A stretch of 64,000 bases of DNA from Halomonas sp. LBP4 (GCF_003202205.1 NZ_PDOG01000005.1:76824-140823); one strand, 5' to 3'; shown: positions 32,711-41,615, counted from the stretch's first letter. Made by a program: numbers and translations. The notes: a model not told the origin generated them from the letters alone.

Positions 32711-33634
32711 ATGACCAAGCCAATCGGTTTCTACGTGACCTTCCAGCGCTTCACCCCTGAGTCCATCGATATGGGCGACGCGGAGAGCCGCGGCTGGTGG
32801 GACAGCGGCAACTGGATGACCGATGACAAGCCGGAGGCACCCGCCTTCATCTTCGACCCTGACCTCGACTTCGATGAAGACGAGCATCAGAGCGTCGATG
32901 ACGCCGCGGTGCAATGGGCCGTCGACCGCCTCAAGCGGGAGGGCGCCACTCAACCGTCTTCCACGGAAGACCCGGAGTGGTGGTCCACCGAGTCAGAGGT
33001 GGAGGACTTCGGCACCGGCGCCACACTGGTTCGCAGCTTCCACTTCGAAGGGTTCACCCCGGAGCAGCAGGAGGCGATCAACCGGACGATGTTCGGACAG
33101 GACACCAAGCCGATTGCGACCCGCAAGGTCGAAATCACGCTGCGTGCCCTGACGGCCATGGAGTACACCGTCACAGTGGACGTGCCTGCAGATGCCGACG
33201 ATGAGGATCTCCACGAGATCGCTCGCGAGCTCTACAGCAACACCGATGGCGGGGAGTTCCATGATGATGAGGTGACCTGGGACGAGGGCACGCACACCTG
33301 GCAGGAGGTCGACGACGATGCGTCCGAGACCCAGTCCAGCGTGCTGCACCTGACCTTCCGGATCACCGCCCCCGAGCCGGTTGCGGAAGACTTCGAGACC
33401 CTGATCAACGAGGCGGACTACACGGTCAGCCACGACCTGATCGAGGGAACGGAGATCACCGAGGTGGATGAGTCGTCACAGCGTGTCATCGTGGCGGCGA
33501 CCCTCCACCACACGGTAACGGAGCAGGGGGCCCAGGAGATCGCTCATGGGCTACACCACCTGTTCCAGGCCGCGGATGCGAGCCTCCAGTATGCATCGGA
33601 GCTCGTTGACGTGGACTTCCCGGCATGGGTCTGA
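32711..33634 (+). CDS. Unknown acidic protein
   Basis: 307 aa, very acidic (FIFDPDLDFDEDEHQSVDD; DVPADADDEDLHEIARELY). Two similar-looking beta/alpha segments (KVEITLRALTAMEYTVTVDVPA and HLTFRITAPEPVAEDFETLIN...) suggest internal duplication. No family recognised. SD AAGGAG. Confidence 0.6.
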   Translation: MTKPIGFYVTFQRFTPESIDMGDAESRGWWDSGNWMTDDKPEAPAFIFDPDLDFDEDEHQSVDDAAVQWAVDRLKREGATQPSSTEDPEWWSTESEVEDFGTGATLVRSFHFEGFTPEQQEAINRTMFGQDTKPIATRKVEITLRALTAMEYTVTVDVPADADDEDLHEIARELYSNTDGGEFHDDEVTWDEGTHTWQEVDDDASETQSSVLHLTFRITAPEPVAEDFETLINEADYTVSHDLIEGTEITEVDESSQRVIVAATLHHTVTEQGAQEIAHGLHHLFQAADASLQYASELVDVDFPAWV

Positions 33635-33784
33635 CCCTGTCCTGGTAGTGGCCTGCCAAGGGCACTACCCCATGGGGGCCATCGGCCCCCATCAACACAT
33701 TCTGGAGGCCATCCGGCCTCTTCCCCCGGCGGGGCCACTTCCCGTCAGGGGGTGGTGCCCGCCTCATCCCTGAGGAGTAGCACC

Positions 33785-34237
33785 ATGAAGCTTGATTTCA
33801 TCACCGTGACCCTGACCTGTAGCCAGTGGGCGGACCTTGAGCGCCTGCTGGACCGGGGCCATGACGACCTGTCGCACTACCTCGAGAACGGCGACCCCAA
33901 GGAAGATGGGTTCGACCCGGAGGAGGTGGCCGAGCTGGATCGGTTGAGCCAGGGCGTTGCCACGGCTGACCTGACGCGCCAGCTGGTCGCGGCTCGTTAC
34001 AAGAGCCCCTGGTCGGACGACGATGCCGCTGTTGCCAGCAAGGAAGGGTGGAACCTCTTCCGCGCCGAAGGCAGCGAGCTGACAGCGTCCTTCTGGGACA
34101 TCGAGCGTGAAGATGACCAGGAGCCTGCGGTGTTCCGTGATGACACCGAGGCCCTGAGACACGTCTATGACAAGGCGAGTGCCGGCAGTGAGCTTCATCG
34201 CCGTGCCCTTGCCCTGCACATGACGATTGCTGACTGA
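33785..34237 (+). CDS. Unknown acidic protein
   Basis: 150 aa, acidic, alpha/beta (FITVTLTCSQWADLERLLDRGH). Not recognised. Start after GAGGAG. Confidence 0.55.
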   Translation: MKLDFITVTLTCSQWADLERLLDRGHDDLSHYLENGDPKEDGFDPEEVAELDRLSQGVATADLTRQLVAARYKSPWSDDDAAVASKEGWNLFRAEGSELTASFWDIEREDDQEPAVFRDDTEALRHVYDKASAGSELHRRALALHMTIAD

Positions 34238-34250
34238 CCACTTCCCATCG

Positions 34251-34279
34251 GGGCTCTCTCCCGCTGGGGAGCTGAGCCC
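34251..34279 (+). promoter_or_regulatory. Nested-hairpin leader
   Basis: GGGCTC (34251-34256)/GAGCCC (34274-34279) around CTCCC-gct-GGGGAG; precedes the SD of the gene at 34310. Confidence 0.5.
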
Positions 34280-34309
34280 TGCTTGTCTACCCGCTGAAGG
34301 AGATGAAGC

Positions 34310-34783
34310 ATGGCCTATCGCACTTATACCGGTGTCTCCCACCATTTCGAGGTGGAAGCCATCGTGCTGGAGGGTCCCGGCAATGACGTGACCGTCGTCG
34401 ATCCTGACGTCACCACGCCGACGGAGTGGGCGGTCTACCGCCGCCCCATCGAGCCGGACGCCGATGGCTTCCGTCGCGCAGAGCACCACAGCGATGCCGT
34501 CTGCAGTGAGGCAGCTAGCCGCATTGCGGCAGAGCTGGCGCTGGAAGAGCTGACCCAGCTGACGGTTCCGCAGGTGCTGACCGAGAAAGAACGGCAGCGG
34601 TACCTTCAGGTTCACGGCGCCCTTTGCCCGATCTGCCAAGCCAGTGAGATCGAGAGCGGGGCGGCGGAGTTCCAGGGGCATCAGGTCGTCCAGGAGGTCA
34701 CGTGCCTCCGCTGCAAGAGTGAGTGGATCGACGAGTTCCGCTTGGACAATGTCTCGCTGCAGCGCCGTCGTGCTGCAAGCTAA
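34310..34783 (+). CDS. Unknown protein with CPIC/CLRC zinc motif
   Basis: 157 aa. The last third holds LCPICQASEIESGA ... VTCLRCKSEW, a two-CxxC ribbon. The N-terminal part is beta-rich. Not recognised otherwise. SD AAGGAG. Confidence 0.6.
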   Translation: MAYRTYTGVSHHFEVEAIVLEGPGNDVTVVDPDVTTPTEWAVYRRPIEPDADGFRRAEHHSDAVCSEAASRIAAELALEELTQLTVPQVLTEKERQRYLQVHGALCPICQASEIESGAAEFQGHQVVQEVTCLRCKSEWIDEFRLDNVSLQRRRAAS

Positions 34784-34853
34784 CCCTTAAACCCTCTCGG
34801 GGCGCGATCCCCGAGAGGGGATGCGTGCCCTCCCTGACTGTTGGGAGATACGC

Positions 34854-35312
34854 ATGAAAGACATGATCTACTTCAACTGCTGTGTGGACTGGGACCCGAA
34901 GGATGTCCACGTGGATGGCGGCCTCTGCGACATGATCGATGAGGAGGTTTCCATCACGCGCCGGACGTTCCTGGCCCACGTTGATCCCACCGAGCTCCAC
35001 CACGTGGAATCGATGCTGGGTTATGCCAAGCACCCTCGCCAGGGGCTGACGATGGCAGGTGACTTCCACGTCTCCTACCACCGCTCCCGGCTCCATGGCG
35101 AGTGTGTCTACTACTTCAAGCATTCGGCGATCGAGTATGTCTTCATCGATCCCGAAAGCCGCTTGAGGTCCCGCTGGCTGAACCACTACGAGTGCTCCGA
35201 ATGCGGCAACGAATGGAGCGACGAGTGGAGCTGCCAGTGTGATGACCGCTGTCCTGCCTGCGACACCAGCTGCTCCCCCATCGAATCCGATGATCTACGG
35301 GAAGCGGCATAG
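34854..35312 (+). CDS. Unknown protein with C-terminal zinc ribbon
   Basis: 152 aa. C-terminal cysteines (YECSECGNEW ... CQCDDRCPACDTSC) form one or two metal sites; YECSECGNEW is a common ribbon opening. Start after GGGAG. Confidence 0.6.
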   Translation: MKDMIYFNCCVDWDPKDVHVDGGLCDMIDEEVSITRRTFLAHVDPTELHHVESMLGYAKHPRQGLTMAGDFHVSYHRSRLHGECVYYFKHSAIEYVFIDPESRLRSRWLNHYECSECGNEWSDEWSCQCDDRCPACDTSCSPIESDDLREAA

Positions 35313-35374
35313 CGGGGGGGCAGCCATGGTCGGCCCGGGGGTGACCCCGGGCTGCACCGTGCTACTCTAGCCTT

Positions 35375-35507
35375 GGCTCCGCATCGCGGAGCCGGGCTTT
35401 CCCTTCCGGGTTGGCTAGCGCCAGCCTGGAACGGAAAGCCGAGTTTCTCTCCCTCTGGGAGCGAATCAGTGGAAGCGCTGGCCACTGTCAAAACAATCAG
35501 CATTTTT
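35375..35507 (+). ncRNA. Leader-RNA element, copy 9 (long form)
   Basis: Preceded by a -10-like TACTCT (35363-35368). Opening hairpin GGCTCCG/CGGAGCC (35375-35393), P0 GGCTTTCC (35395-35402)/GGAAAGCC (35433-35440) enclosing GGTTGGC/GCCAGCC, P1 CTCCC-tct-GGGAG (35449-35461), P2 CAGTGG (35467-35472)/CCACTG (35482-35487), tail AAAACAATCAGCATTTTT. P1 differs from CTCTCC/GGAGAG copies in a compensating way. Confidence 0.7.
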
Positions 35508-35612
35508 CCCATCCCACTGCGGGCGCCAGCTGGCGCTTGAGCAGTCCTCAGCCTGGCGGGCGTCCTTCCCGTCAGGGGCGGCGTGCGTCTGGGCTATCTG
35601 CCTGGAGGCATT

Positions 35613-37499
35613 ATGAATACCGCAATCCATACCATTCCCACCGTGGAAATCGCCCAATGGCCGAGCGTCGACTATGCACCGCACTTCGCGGGCATCGTCG
35701 AGAAGGCCGAAGTAGCGATCCGGCGCATCGGCGAGATCATTGACGCTGGCTACACCCTTTCCGGGGCGATCAGCTTCGGTAAGGACAGCTCGGTGATCCT
35801 CGTGCTGATGCTCGAGGCCATCAAGCGCCGTGTCGACGCGGGCATTCAGGTCCCCACCTGCTATGTCTCGCACAGCAACACCCTCGTGGAGAATCCCGCC
35901 ATGGATACCTACACGGAGGCGATGCTGGTGGAACTGGAGGCCTACACGCAACGCCATGGCCTGCCTGTCGAGGTGGTGAAGGTGACCCCTTCGATCACCT
36001 CGTCCTTTGCGTACAGCACCATCGGCCGCGGCAAGCTGCCGGTGTTCGCCGGCGCGTCACGTGCCTGCTCCATCGACTGGAAGCTGCGCCCGCAGCAGAA
36101 GGCGCTGAAGCAGATCCTGGCCACTCTGCAGAACCCGGGTGACCTGGTGACCCTGCTGGGAACGCGCTTCTCGGAATCCGCGACACGTGGCAACAACATG
36201 CGTGGCCGGGGCGAGAATGCGACAGACCTGGTGCCAACAGAGGGAGGTGGCTACACCTGTTCGGTGATCGCCGAATGGGAAGTCACCGACGTCTGGGAGC
36301 TCCTGATGGCCTGTGAGGGGCGCCGCAACGGCCCCTATCGGACCTATGTGGAGGACTTCTCCTGGTGTCTTGAGCTGTACAAGGACGCCAATGAGGGGCT
36401 CTGCGCGATCATCACCGGCGACGGTGGCAATCGTGCGTCGTGCGGTAGCCGGCATGGCTGCTGGAACTGCACGTCCACCGGCGATCGTGACAAGAGCATG
36501 GAGGCGATGATCGATTCGGCGCCGGAAAAGCACGGGCACCTGGATGGGGTGAACCAGCTGCGTAACTTCCTGATCCAGACCCGCTGGGACATGTCCCGTC
36601 GGGAGATCCTGGGCAGGAAGGTGTCGGAGGCGGGGCACTTTGGCGTAGGGCCGACGAACTACTCGGCCGATATGCGCCGCGAGTTGCTGCGCTACCTGCT
36701 GACCCTGGATGTGCTCGAGGAGGAGCGTGCCGAAGCGCATGATGCGGCGATGTTCCGAGGTGACATCACGGATGGCGGCCTGGAGATGATCCAGAGCCTT
36801 CGTGGCATCACGTTCCAGCACATCACGCCCAAGCAGTTGATCGCGATCGACTTCGCCTGGAGCCTGAGCCACGGGTTCGGCCATGCCTTCCCCGCACTGC
36901 GGGAATGGTATGAGATCCGTGTTCTGGGTAAGCGCTATCCCATCCCGCCGCTTGAGGCGGTGCAGAAGTCGGGGGTGCCGGCCATGTGCTGGTATCCGAT
37001 CCCTGAAGGTGAGGGGCCGGCTTACGAGGAAGGCTTGCAGGATGCCTTCATTGCCGCGGCCAACCGTGAGCAGTACCCGTCACGTCCGCCCATGCGGACC
37101 ATTCGGGACCGCTACCAGGGGAAGCCCCGGCAGGTCGTGTACTACGAAGAAGCCGATGAAATGGAGATCGATGCGGCGGAGGCCACGCTGTTCGTCGAGG
37201 CCTTTGACGAAGAGCGCTACCTCGTGTCGCAATCCTTCCCAGCCTGGGACTCAGCCAAGATCTACCTGAACCATGGGTTGATCAAGCTGGGCCGGGGCAA
37301 GGCGGCTGACTACGACGAGCTGGCACGCCGGGCGCAGTATTGGTCTCGTGTGCAGCGACGTCTGGGTGGTGACGACCTGGGGGAGTACCTCATGGCCAAC
37401 GCCATCAGCGATGCCGAGCACAAGCGCCTGCTTGAGGCGCTGGCGCCGGCACAAGCCGAGGAGCCTCAGGGCGGGCAGGTCTACGATCTGTTCGCATGA
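35613..37499 (+). CDS. DndC-like PP-loop (PAPS reductase family) protein
   Basis: 628 aa. The PP-loop SFGKDSS (residues 54-60) is the ATP-binding motif of PAPS-reductase-like enzymes. A cysteine cluster (C252, C264, C277, C283, C286, in CGSRHGCWNCT followed by DKSMEAM) matches the Fe-S signature of DndC, the DNA phosphorothioation protein. Longer than usual DndC, with about 200 extra C-terminal residues. No dndA, B, D or E gene is nearby. It may modify DNA or tRNA or act in defence or anti-defence; the specific reaction is not known. Behind leader-RNA copy 9; SD GGAGG. Confidence 0.8.
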   Translation: MNTAIHTIPTVEIAQWPSVDYAPHFAGIVEKAEVAIRRIGEIIDAGYTLSGAISFGKDSSVILVLMLEAIKRRVDAGIQVPTCYVSHSNTLVENPAMDTYTEAMLVELEAYTQRHGLPVEVVKVTPSITSSFAYSTIGRGKLPVFAGASRACSIDWKLRPQQKALKQILATLQNPGDLVTLLGTRFSESATRGNNMRGRGENATDLVPTEGGGYTCSVIAEWEVTDVWELLMACEGRRNGPYRTYVEDFSWCLELYKDANEGLCAIITGDGGNRASCGSRHGCWNCTSTGDRDKSMEAMIDSAPEKHGHLDGVNQLRNFLIQTRWDMSRREILGRKVSEAGHFGVGPTNYSADMRRELLRYLLTLDVLEEERAEAHDAAMFRGDITDGGLEMIQSLRGITFQHITPKQLIAIDFAWSLSHGFGHAFPALREWYEIRVLGKRYPIPPLEAVQKSGVPAMCWYPIPEGEGPAYEEGLQDAFIAAANREQYPSRPPMRTIRDRYQGKPRQVVYYEEADEMEIDAAEATLFVEAFDEERYLVSQSFPAWDSAKIYLNHGLIKLGRGKAADYDELARRAQYWSRVQRRLGGDDLGEYLMANAISDAEHKRLLEALAPAQAEEPQGGQVYDLFA

Positions 37500-37539
37500 C
37501 CCTCCGCGGGGCCTTGAGTGACGGCTTTTGCGGCTGAAA

Positions 37540-37593
37540 CGCCCTTGAAGGGTGCCACGGGGCCTGCCCCTGCTGGCGTCACTTGGGTAGACT
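37540..37593 (+). promoter_or_regulatory. Activator box and -10 for leader-RNA copy 10
   Basis: Box CGCCCTTGAAGGGTG at 37540-37554, 33 bp, TAGACT at 37588-37593, then the opening hairpin of copy 10 at 37605. Confidence 0.6.
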
Positions 37594-37604
37594 TCAACCT
37601 GACC

Positions 37605-37735
37605 AGCCCCCCACCGGGGGGCTTTCCCCTGCGGGTTGCCGGTGGACCATCCAGCCTGCAGCGGAAAGCAAAGTTTCTCTCCCTCTGGGAGTGAATCAGT
37701 GGAAGCGCTGGCCACTGCCAAAACAATCAGCATAT
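37605..37735 (+). ncRNA. Leader-RNA element, copy 10 (long form)
   Basis: Opening hairpin AGCCCCCC/GGGGGGCT, P0 GGCTTTCC (37620-37627)/GGAAAGC (37663-37669) enclosing CGGGTTG/CAGCCTG, P1 CTCCC-tct-GGGAG (37679-37691), P2 CAGTGG (37697-37702)/CCACTG (37712-37717), tail AAAACAATCAGCATATT. The following 160 nt to the next gene hold a hairpin leader and no ORF. Confidence 0.68.
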
Positions 37736-37897
37736 TACCTTTCGCAGCGAGCGGCCCCGCCGTGCTCTGCGTTACCACCGGTGCTACATCACCTCTCATG
37801 GTCGAGCGTGCCCCTACGCGAGACCTGAACCTCAGCCTTCACGGGAAGACATCTTCCCGGTGGGGGTGTCCTTCCTGTGATTCACCAGGAGGGCACC

Positions 37898-38128
37898 ATG
37901 GGCATGAAGCGAGCTCGCGAGCTGATGCTGCGTGCTATGCTGGATGTGGTGGATAGATCGGCTGCGACGATGTCGGCAGCATGCTTGGTGGCGGCACTGC
38001 TGGGTACGGTCATCCGTCCCGACAAGCAGGCTACCGCTTACCTGGGATCTGTCCTGTTCTTCCTGCTGGCCTGTGCGGCAAGCACCATCAAGGCCATGCT
38101 CGACATGGATACGGAGGATGAGTCATGA
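37898..38128 (+). CDS. Two-TM membrane protein, first gene of a small membrane pair
   Basis: 76 aa with two hydrophobic segments (SAACLVAALLGTVI; YLGSVLFFLLACAAS) and an acidic end (DMDTEDES). Start after GGAGG. Overlaps the next small gene by ATGA. Same arrangement as the pair at 57501/57769. Unknown function; holin-like or membrane-toxin-like roles are possible guesses. Confidence 0.65.
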   Translation: MGMKRARELMLRAMLDVVDRSAATMSAACLVAALLGTVIRPDKQATAYLGSVLFFLLACAASTIKAMLDMDTEDES

Positions 38129-38238
38129 ATGACCTGCTTGAGTTCCTGGTCGGCGTGTCTCCCATTCTGCTGATCATGTTCGGCACCCTTGGCGCAGGGC
38201 TCTATGTCCTGATCCGGCGCAGGAAGCACCACCACTGA
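38125..38238 (+). CDS. Single-TM 37-residue protein, second gene of the pair
   Basis: 37 aa, one membrane helix (PILLIMFGTLGAGLYVLI) and a basic His-rich end (RRRKHHH). Start overlaps the upstream stop (ATGA) with GGAGG in front, so its synthesis is coupled to the first gene. Confidence 0.6.
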   Translation: MNDLLEFLVGVSPILLIMFGTLGAGLYVLIRRRKHHH

Positions 38239-38391
38239 ATTCCCTACCACAGTGATCGGCCCTGCCGTGATCTGTACTTTCCACTGGCGCTGAGCGTCAC
38301 TCCCATCGCTCATTGAGCGATTTGACCCTTCCCGGCGGGCGTTGCCCCCGCTGGGGCGACGTGTGCTTGGGCATTACCCAAGGAGCATGTC

Positions 38392-38922
38392 ATGACCACC
38401 ACCCTTACTTCCGATCAGGCCCAGCGCATCCTCGAGATCCTCAGTGATGTCCATGATGAGCAGCAGCCTGACAACCCGGAGTATGCGGCAGAGGTCGACG
38501 CCCTGTGTGCTGCCTTGCAGCCACAGACGTCGCATCTCTACACCGTCGTCTACCAGAACGAGGAGGGCTACTTCTTCGAGTTCACCGCTCGAGCGGAGAA
38601 GCACGACGACGTTCTGGCGATGCTGGAGGCCCACCCCCATCTCCCGCAGGTGGAAGGTGAGCCGATCACCATCGTGGTTCACCATGCCGAGTACCTGCTC
38701 CCGACGGTGGATGCAGAGCACCCAGCCATGGTGGGCGAGCACCTCTACTACCGTGATCCCGATGACGATGCTTCCTCCGGTCTCTACCGGGTAGCCTCGG
38801 CGCCGGACCTGGTGGAGGAGGAGTGCAGCGACGAGGAGTATGCCGGTAGCGTGATCCGGCTCGTCAATGATGCCGGTGCCGAGCTCGAGGCCTATCCCAC
38901 CGAGCTGCGCCGTATCGCCTGA
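38392..38922 (+). CDS. Unknown acidic protein
   Basis: 176 aa, acidic, with an alpha N terminus and beta-rich middle (YTVVYQNEEGYFFEFTARAEKHDDV). Not recognised. SD AAGGAG. The 150-nt gap upstream holds a weak TCGCTC/GAGCGA hairpin (about 38309) and a leader. Confidence 0.6.
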   Translation: MTTTLTSDQAQRILEILSDVHDEQQPDNPEYAAEVDALCAALQPQTSHLYTVVYQNEEGYFFEFTARAEKHDDVLAMLEAHPHLPQVEGEPITIVVHHAEYLLPTVDAEHPAMVGEHLYYRDPDDDASSGLYRVASAPDLVEEECSDEEYAGSVIRLVNDAGAELEAYPTELRRIA

Positions 38923-38967
38923 CGCCTCTGCCTTGCCCCTTGCGGGCATTCCCTACTTTGCCCTATC

Positions 38968-38998
38968 GGGACACCGCGCCCGACAGGGCAGGTGTCCC
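38968..38998 (+). promoter_or_regulatory. Nested-hairpin leader
   Basis: GGGACACC (38968-38975)/GGTGTCCC (38991-38998), perfect 8 bp, around GCCC-gaca-GGGC. Confidence 0.6.
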
Positions 38999-39017
38999 CA
39001 TGTCCAGGAGACACCTC

Positions 39018-39506
39018 ATGACAACTCAGCCAACCGAGCTGTACCTGATCGATGCCCATGAATTCGATGGGACCAACATCAATCCGTTAACCCCTGATCG
39101 TCGAGTCGCCTACACCGGCTATCTCTACAACGACAAGGGGCCGAACCTGACCGTTGAGGAGTATCTGGCCCACCCCAGGACCACGGCGTTCGAATCGCCA
39201 AAGGTGGTCACCTGGGATGAGCTGGAGCCCTTGATCAAGGCGGCACACCGTCGCCTGTACACCGATAAGCCGGCCCAGTCCGTCAGCGACGACACCTACG
39301 AGGAGATGCTGTCAGCCTTGCCGCCGGCGAAGATGGGTATCCGTGAGGGCATGGAGTTCTTCCTGATGTCCGAACGCCTCACGGGTTCGATCACGGCCAT
39401 GTACGCCCGCAAGGGCGAGCATTGCCTGACCAAGTCGGTCGATCTCTACGATCACTCGACCTGGATCACACCGGCCGACTTCGCGTCGGACCACGCCGCT
39501 GCTTGA
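39018..39506 (+). CDS. Unknown protein
   Basis: 162 aa, no family recognised; EYLAHPRTTAFESPKVVTWDELEPLI in the middle. Start after AGGAG. The upstream open frame includes the leader and is not coding. Confidence 0.6.
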   Translation: MTTQPTELYLIDAHEFDGTNINPLTPDRRVAYTGYLYNDKGPNLTVEEYLAHPRTTAFESPKVVTWDELEPLIKAAHRRLYTDKPAQSVSDDTYEEMLSALPPAKMGIREGMEFFLMSERLTGSITAMYARKGEHCLTKSVDLYDHSTWITPADFASDHAAA

Positions 39507-39570
39507 CCCACCCCGCCGGGAGCCTTCTCCCGCTGGGGGGGAGGCTCCCTCATCGATGAGAGAGGAAGCC

Positions 39571-40098
39571 ATGAAGAAGCGACTGACCATTACCTACCAG
39601 GTGGCGGATGATGCCACTGGCAAGGCGCCCCACCCGGATCATGAGGAGTTCCTCGAGGAGCACGCCCAGGCGTGTCTCGCCGAGATGATCCAGGAGGGCT
39701 ACCGAGAAGGGCAGCTCTTCAACTCGCTGCGCGTGACCACGGGCGACGAGGGTGAAGAGGTGTCGCGTTGCTACAGCGCGACATGGCAGTGCCTGTACGA
39801 GGTCGTCGATGATGAGATGTCCGAGGAAGGCCCTGCCGAGGTCGCCCCGGGAGACGACGAGCAACCGCTCGAGTTCAACCAGGATACCGACTACTCCCTG
39901 AAGGATGGCCACCCCAGCTGTTGGATCACAGTGCTGGATGCCGCCAGCGTCTACGTCAGGACCGATGGTGAAGCGGTTGCTGTGGAAATCTATCCGCGCA
40001 ACCACGAGGACGGTCCCTCCGTTGTGGAGGCCTGCGCGACCATCGCCGAGATCGACGCTGTGGCAGATGCCACTGACGACACAACTGACCAGGAGTGA
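39571..40098 (+). CDS. Unknown acidic protein
   Basis: 175 aa, very acidic; beta-rich start KKRLTITYQVADD. Not recognised. SD GAGGAAG; the upstream ATG at 39556 is less likely. Confidence 0.55.
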   Translation: MKKRLTITYQVADDATGKAPHPDHEEFLEEHAQACLAEMIQEGYREGQLFNSLRVTTGDEGEEVSRCYSATWQCLYEVVDDEMSEEGPAEVAPGDDEQPLEFNQDTDYSLKDGHPSCWITVLDAASVYVRTDGEAVAVEIYPRNHEDGPSVVEACATIAEIDAVADATDDTTDQE

Positions 40099-40103
40099 TT
40101 GCC

Positions 40104-40310
40104 ATGCCCCGTGTACTGAAGAAAGCCTTGAAGGCTGCCCGTCGCCGCTTCCGTGATTCACTGCCCTACGCCTATGCGCAGGGGTGCTGGGAGCGTGCAC
40201 GCTGGGGTGACGGCTTCGGCCGCACCCACGAGACGAACGCGAGCTGGTCTGACGCCTATGACTATGGCGCCAACCTGGCGGATCGTCTGATGTTCTGGCG
40301 GGCTGTCTAG
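40104..40310 (+). CDS. Small basic protein
   Basis: 68 aa, basic N terminus (PRVLKKALKAARRRFRD) and aromatic remainder (GCWERARWGDGFGRTHE). It starts 5 nt after the acidic protein stop with AGGAG; the acidic-basic tandem may be a protein pair. Not recognised. Confidence 0.55.
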   Translation: MPRVLKKALKAARRRFRDSLPYAYAQGCWERARWGDGFGRTHETNASWSDAYDYGANLADRLMFWRAV

Positions 40311-40345
40311 CCTTGCCTGACGGCTCCCTCTTCTCAGGAAGAGGG

Positions 40346-40518
40346 GGCTTTCCCTTGCTGGCGCTGATGCCGGCAGCGGAAAGCCTGCGTCGTCATGCCC
40401 TCCAAGCGCACCACCGACCAGGTGAGGCGCGAGGTGAGGACGTAGGATGACCCTATCAGACTGGCATTGCCGGTCTCGATGAAGGTAGCGCTGGCCTTCT
40501 CAAACAAGCAGCAGATTT
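40346..40518 (+). ncRNA. Leader-RNA element, copy 11
   Basis: P0 GGCTTTCC (40346-40353)/GGAAAGCC (40378-40385), a 73-nt spacer unlike other copies, P1 GACTGGC-att-GCCGGTC (40459-40475), P2 GAAGG (40481-40485)/CCTTC (40495-40499) with loop TAGCGCTGG, tail CAAACAAGCAGCAGATTT. P1 is longer and wholly different in sequence but still paired. Looks like a chimera of the long and short forms. Confidence 0.65.
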
Positions 40519-40590
40519 CACCCACCACAAGCCGCAAGCACCGTTGTGCCCCCGGGCCGGCGTTTGCGGCATTGCCAGCAGGAGATTCCC

Positions 40591-40833
40591 ATGACCCACG
40601 ATCCCTCATTCATCGGGTTCGGTTCCCTTGATGCAGCCCTGGAGTACCAGGTCGACCATGGCGGCTGGGTGTTCGATGCCCAGGATGCGGAGGAGGCCAT
40701 CTGGTTTCCGCCGACCACACCGCCCAGCAAGATCATGCTGCATCCCGCCACCCGGGGCTTCTCGGGGCGGTTGCTCAGTGATCCCGCCGACTCCTCGGCG
40801 TTGTCGTTCCAGCCGGCGTCCGAGGCGGCATAG
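40591..40833 (+). CDS. Unknown small protein
   Basis: 80 aa, SFIGFGSLDAALEYQVDHGG start; not recognised. Start after AGGAG behind leader-RNA copy 11. Confidence 0.55.
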   Translation: MTHDPSFIGFGSLDAALEYQVDHGGWVFDAQDAEEAIWFPPTTPPSKIMLHPATRGFSGRLLSDPADSSALSFQPASEAA

Positions 40834-40936
40834 CCCATCACGCTGTAATGAGCGGTCATCGTGCGATGGCCGACTTCCAACCCCCGGGGGCCTTGTCCCC
40901 GGGGCTGCCCCTGTCATGACAGAGAGGTGATCCACC

Positions 40937-41293
40937 ATGACCGACCACGTGCTGAAGCTGGTCGAGCATCAACGTGACAGCAACCAGGAAGAACTGGAAC
41001 GGGCCCTGCACCGAGTAGGGCAGCTGGAGCGCGAGCTCGATGAGGCCAGGCTGCAACATCGCCAGCATGTCGAGCCGCTCATCGAGGCACTGAAGCCCTT
41101 CGCCACTGCCTGGGAGGGCACCAAGCCGACCCCGGACTGTACCGAGCGGGCCTATTGGCGCCGGCTTGAGCGGGCGCTTGCGGGGTTCCACTCGGTGAGA
41201 ACCCCGTCAGGAGAGCGATTCGTGCTGACGGGCGAGCACCTTCGCCAGGCGGCGGGTGCCCTGGAAGGCGCTGCACTACCCGATGTCGAATAG
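40937..41293 (+). CDS. Coiled-coil protein
   Basis: 118 aa; residues 8-50 form a heptad-rich coiled coil (QRDSNQEELERALHRVGQL). The rest is helical. Unknown role. SD GAGAGG. Confidence 0.6.
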   Translation: MTDHVLKLVEHQRDSNQEELERALHRVGQLERELDEARLQHRQHVEPLIEALKPFATAWEGTKPTPDCTERAYWRRLERALAGFHSVRTPSGERFVLTGEHLRQAAGALEGAALPDVE

Positions 41294-41355
41294 CCCCGGT
41301 CGTGCCTTCGGCACCAGGCCGATTCGGTGACCTTCGCACTCGACGAGAGCGTTCA

Positions 41356-41408
41356 CGCCCTTGAAGGGTGCGACGGCCCCTTTCCCCCACCCACCCCGTG
41401 GGTATACT
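41356..41408 (+). promoter_or_regulatory. Activator box and -10 for leader-RNA copy 12
   Basis: Box CGCCCTTGAAGGGTG at 41356-41370, 32 bp, then TATACT at 41403-41408. Best -10 of the set; a TATACTGAC also precedes copy 14 (50573), there without a clear box. Confidence 0.62.
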
Positions 41409-41420
41409 GACTGCAGAACC

Positions 41421-41548
41421 AGCCCCTTCCCGAGGGGGCTTTCCCTTACAGGTTGCCGTCGTTCAGCCTGCAGCGGAAAGTAAGGTTTCTCTCCCTCCGG
41501 GAGCGAATCAGTGGAAGCGCTGGCCACTGTCAAAACAATCAGCATTTT
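41421..41548 (+). ncRNA. Leader-RNA element, copy 12 (long form)
   Basis: Opening hairpin AGCCCCT/AGGGGGCT, P0 GGCTTTCC (41437-41444)/GGAAAG (41475-41480) enclosing CAGGTTG/CAGCCTG, P1 CTCCC-tcc-GGGAG (41491-41503), P2 CAGTGG (41509-41514)/CCACTG (41524-41529), tail AAAACAATCAGCATTTT. Confidence 0.7.
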
Positions 41549-41615
41549 CCTGTACTGCCTCTGGGCGCACCTGCCCAGACGGCATGGTGCGTCCCCTGAT
41601 CGATGGAGATGACCC

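Noticed and set aside
34841-34856. Second Ter-like sequence CTGTTGGGAGATACG
   Set aside because: It contains the SD and start region of the gene at 34854, and the similarity comes mostly from GGGAG.
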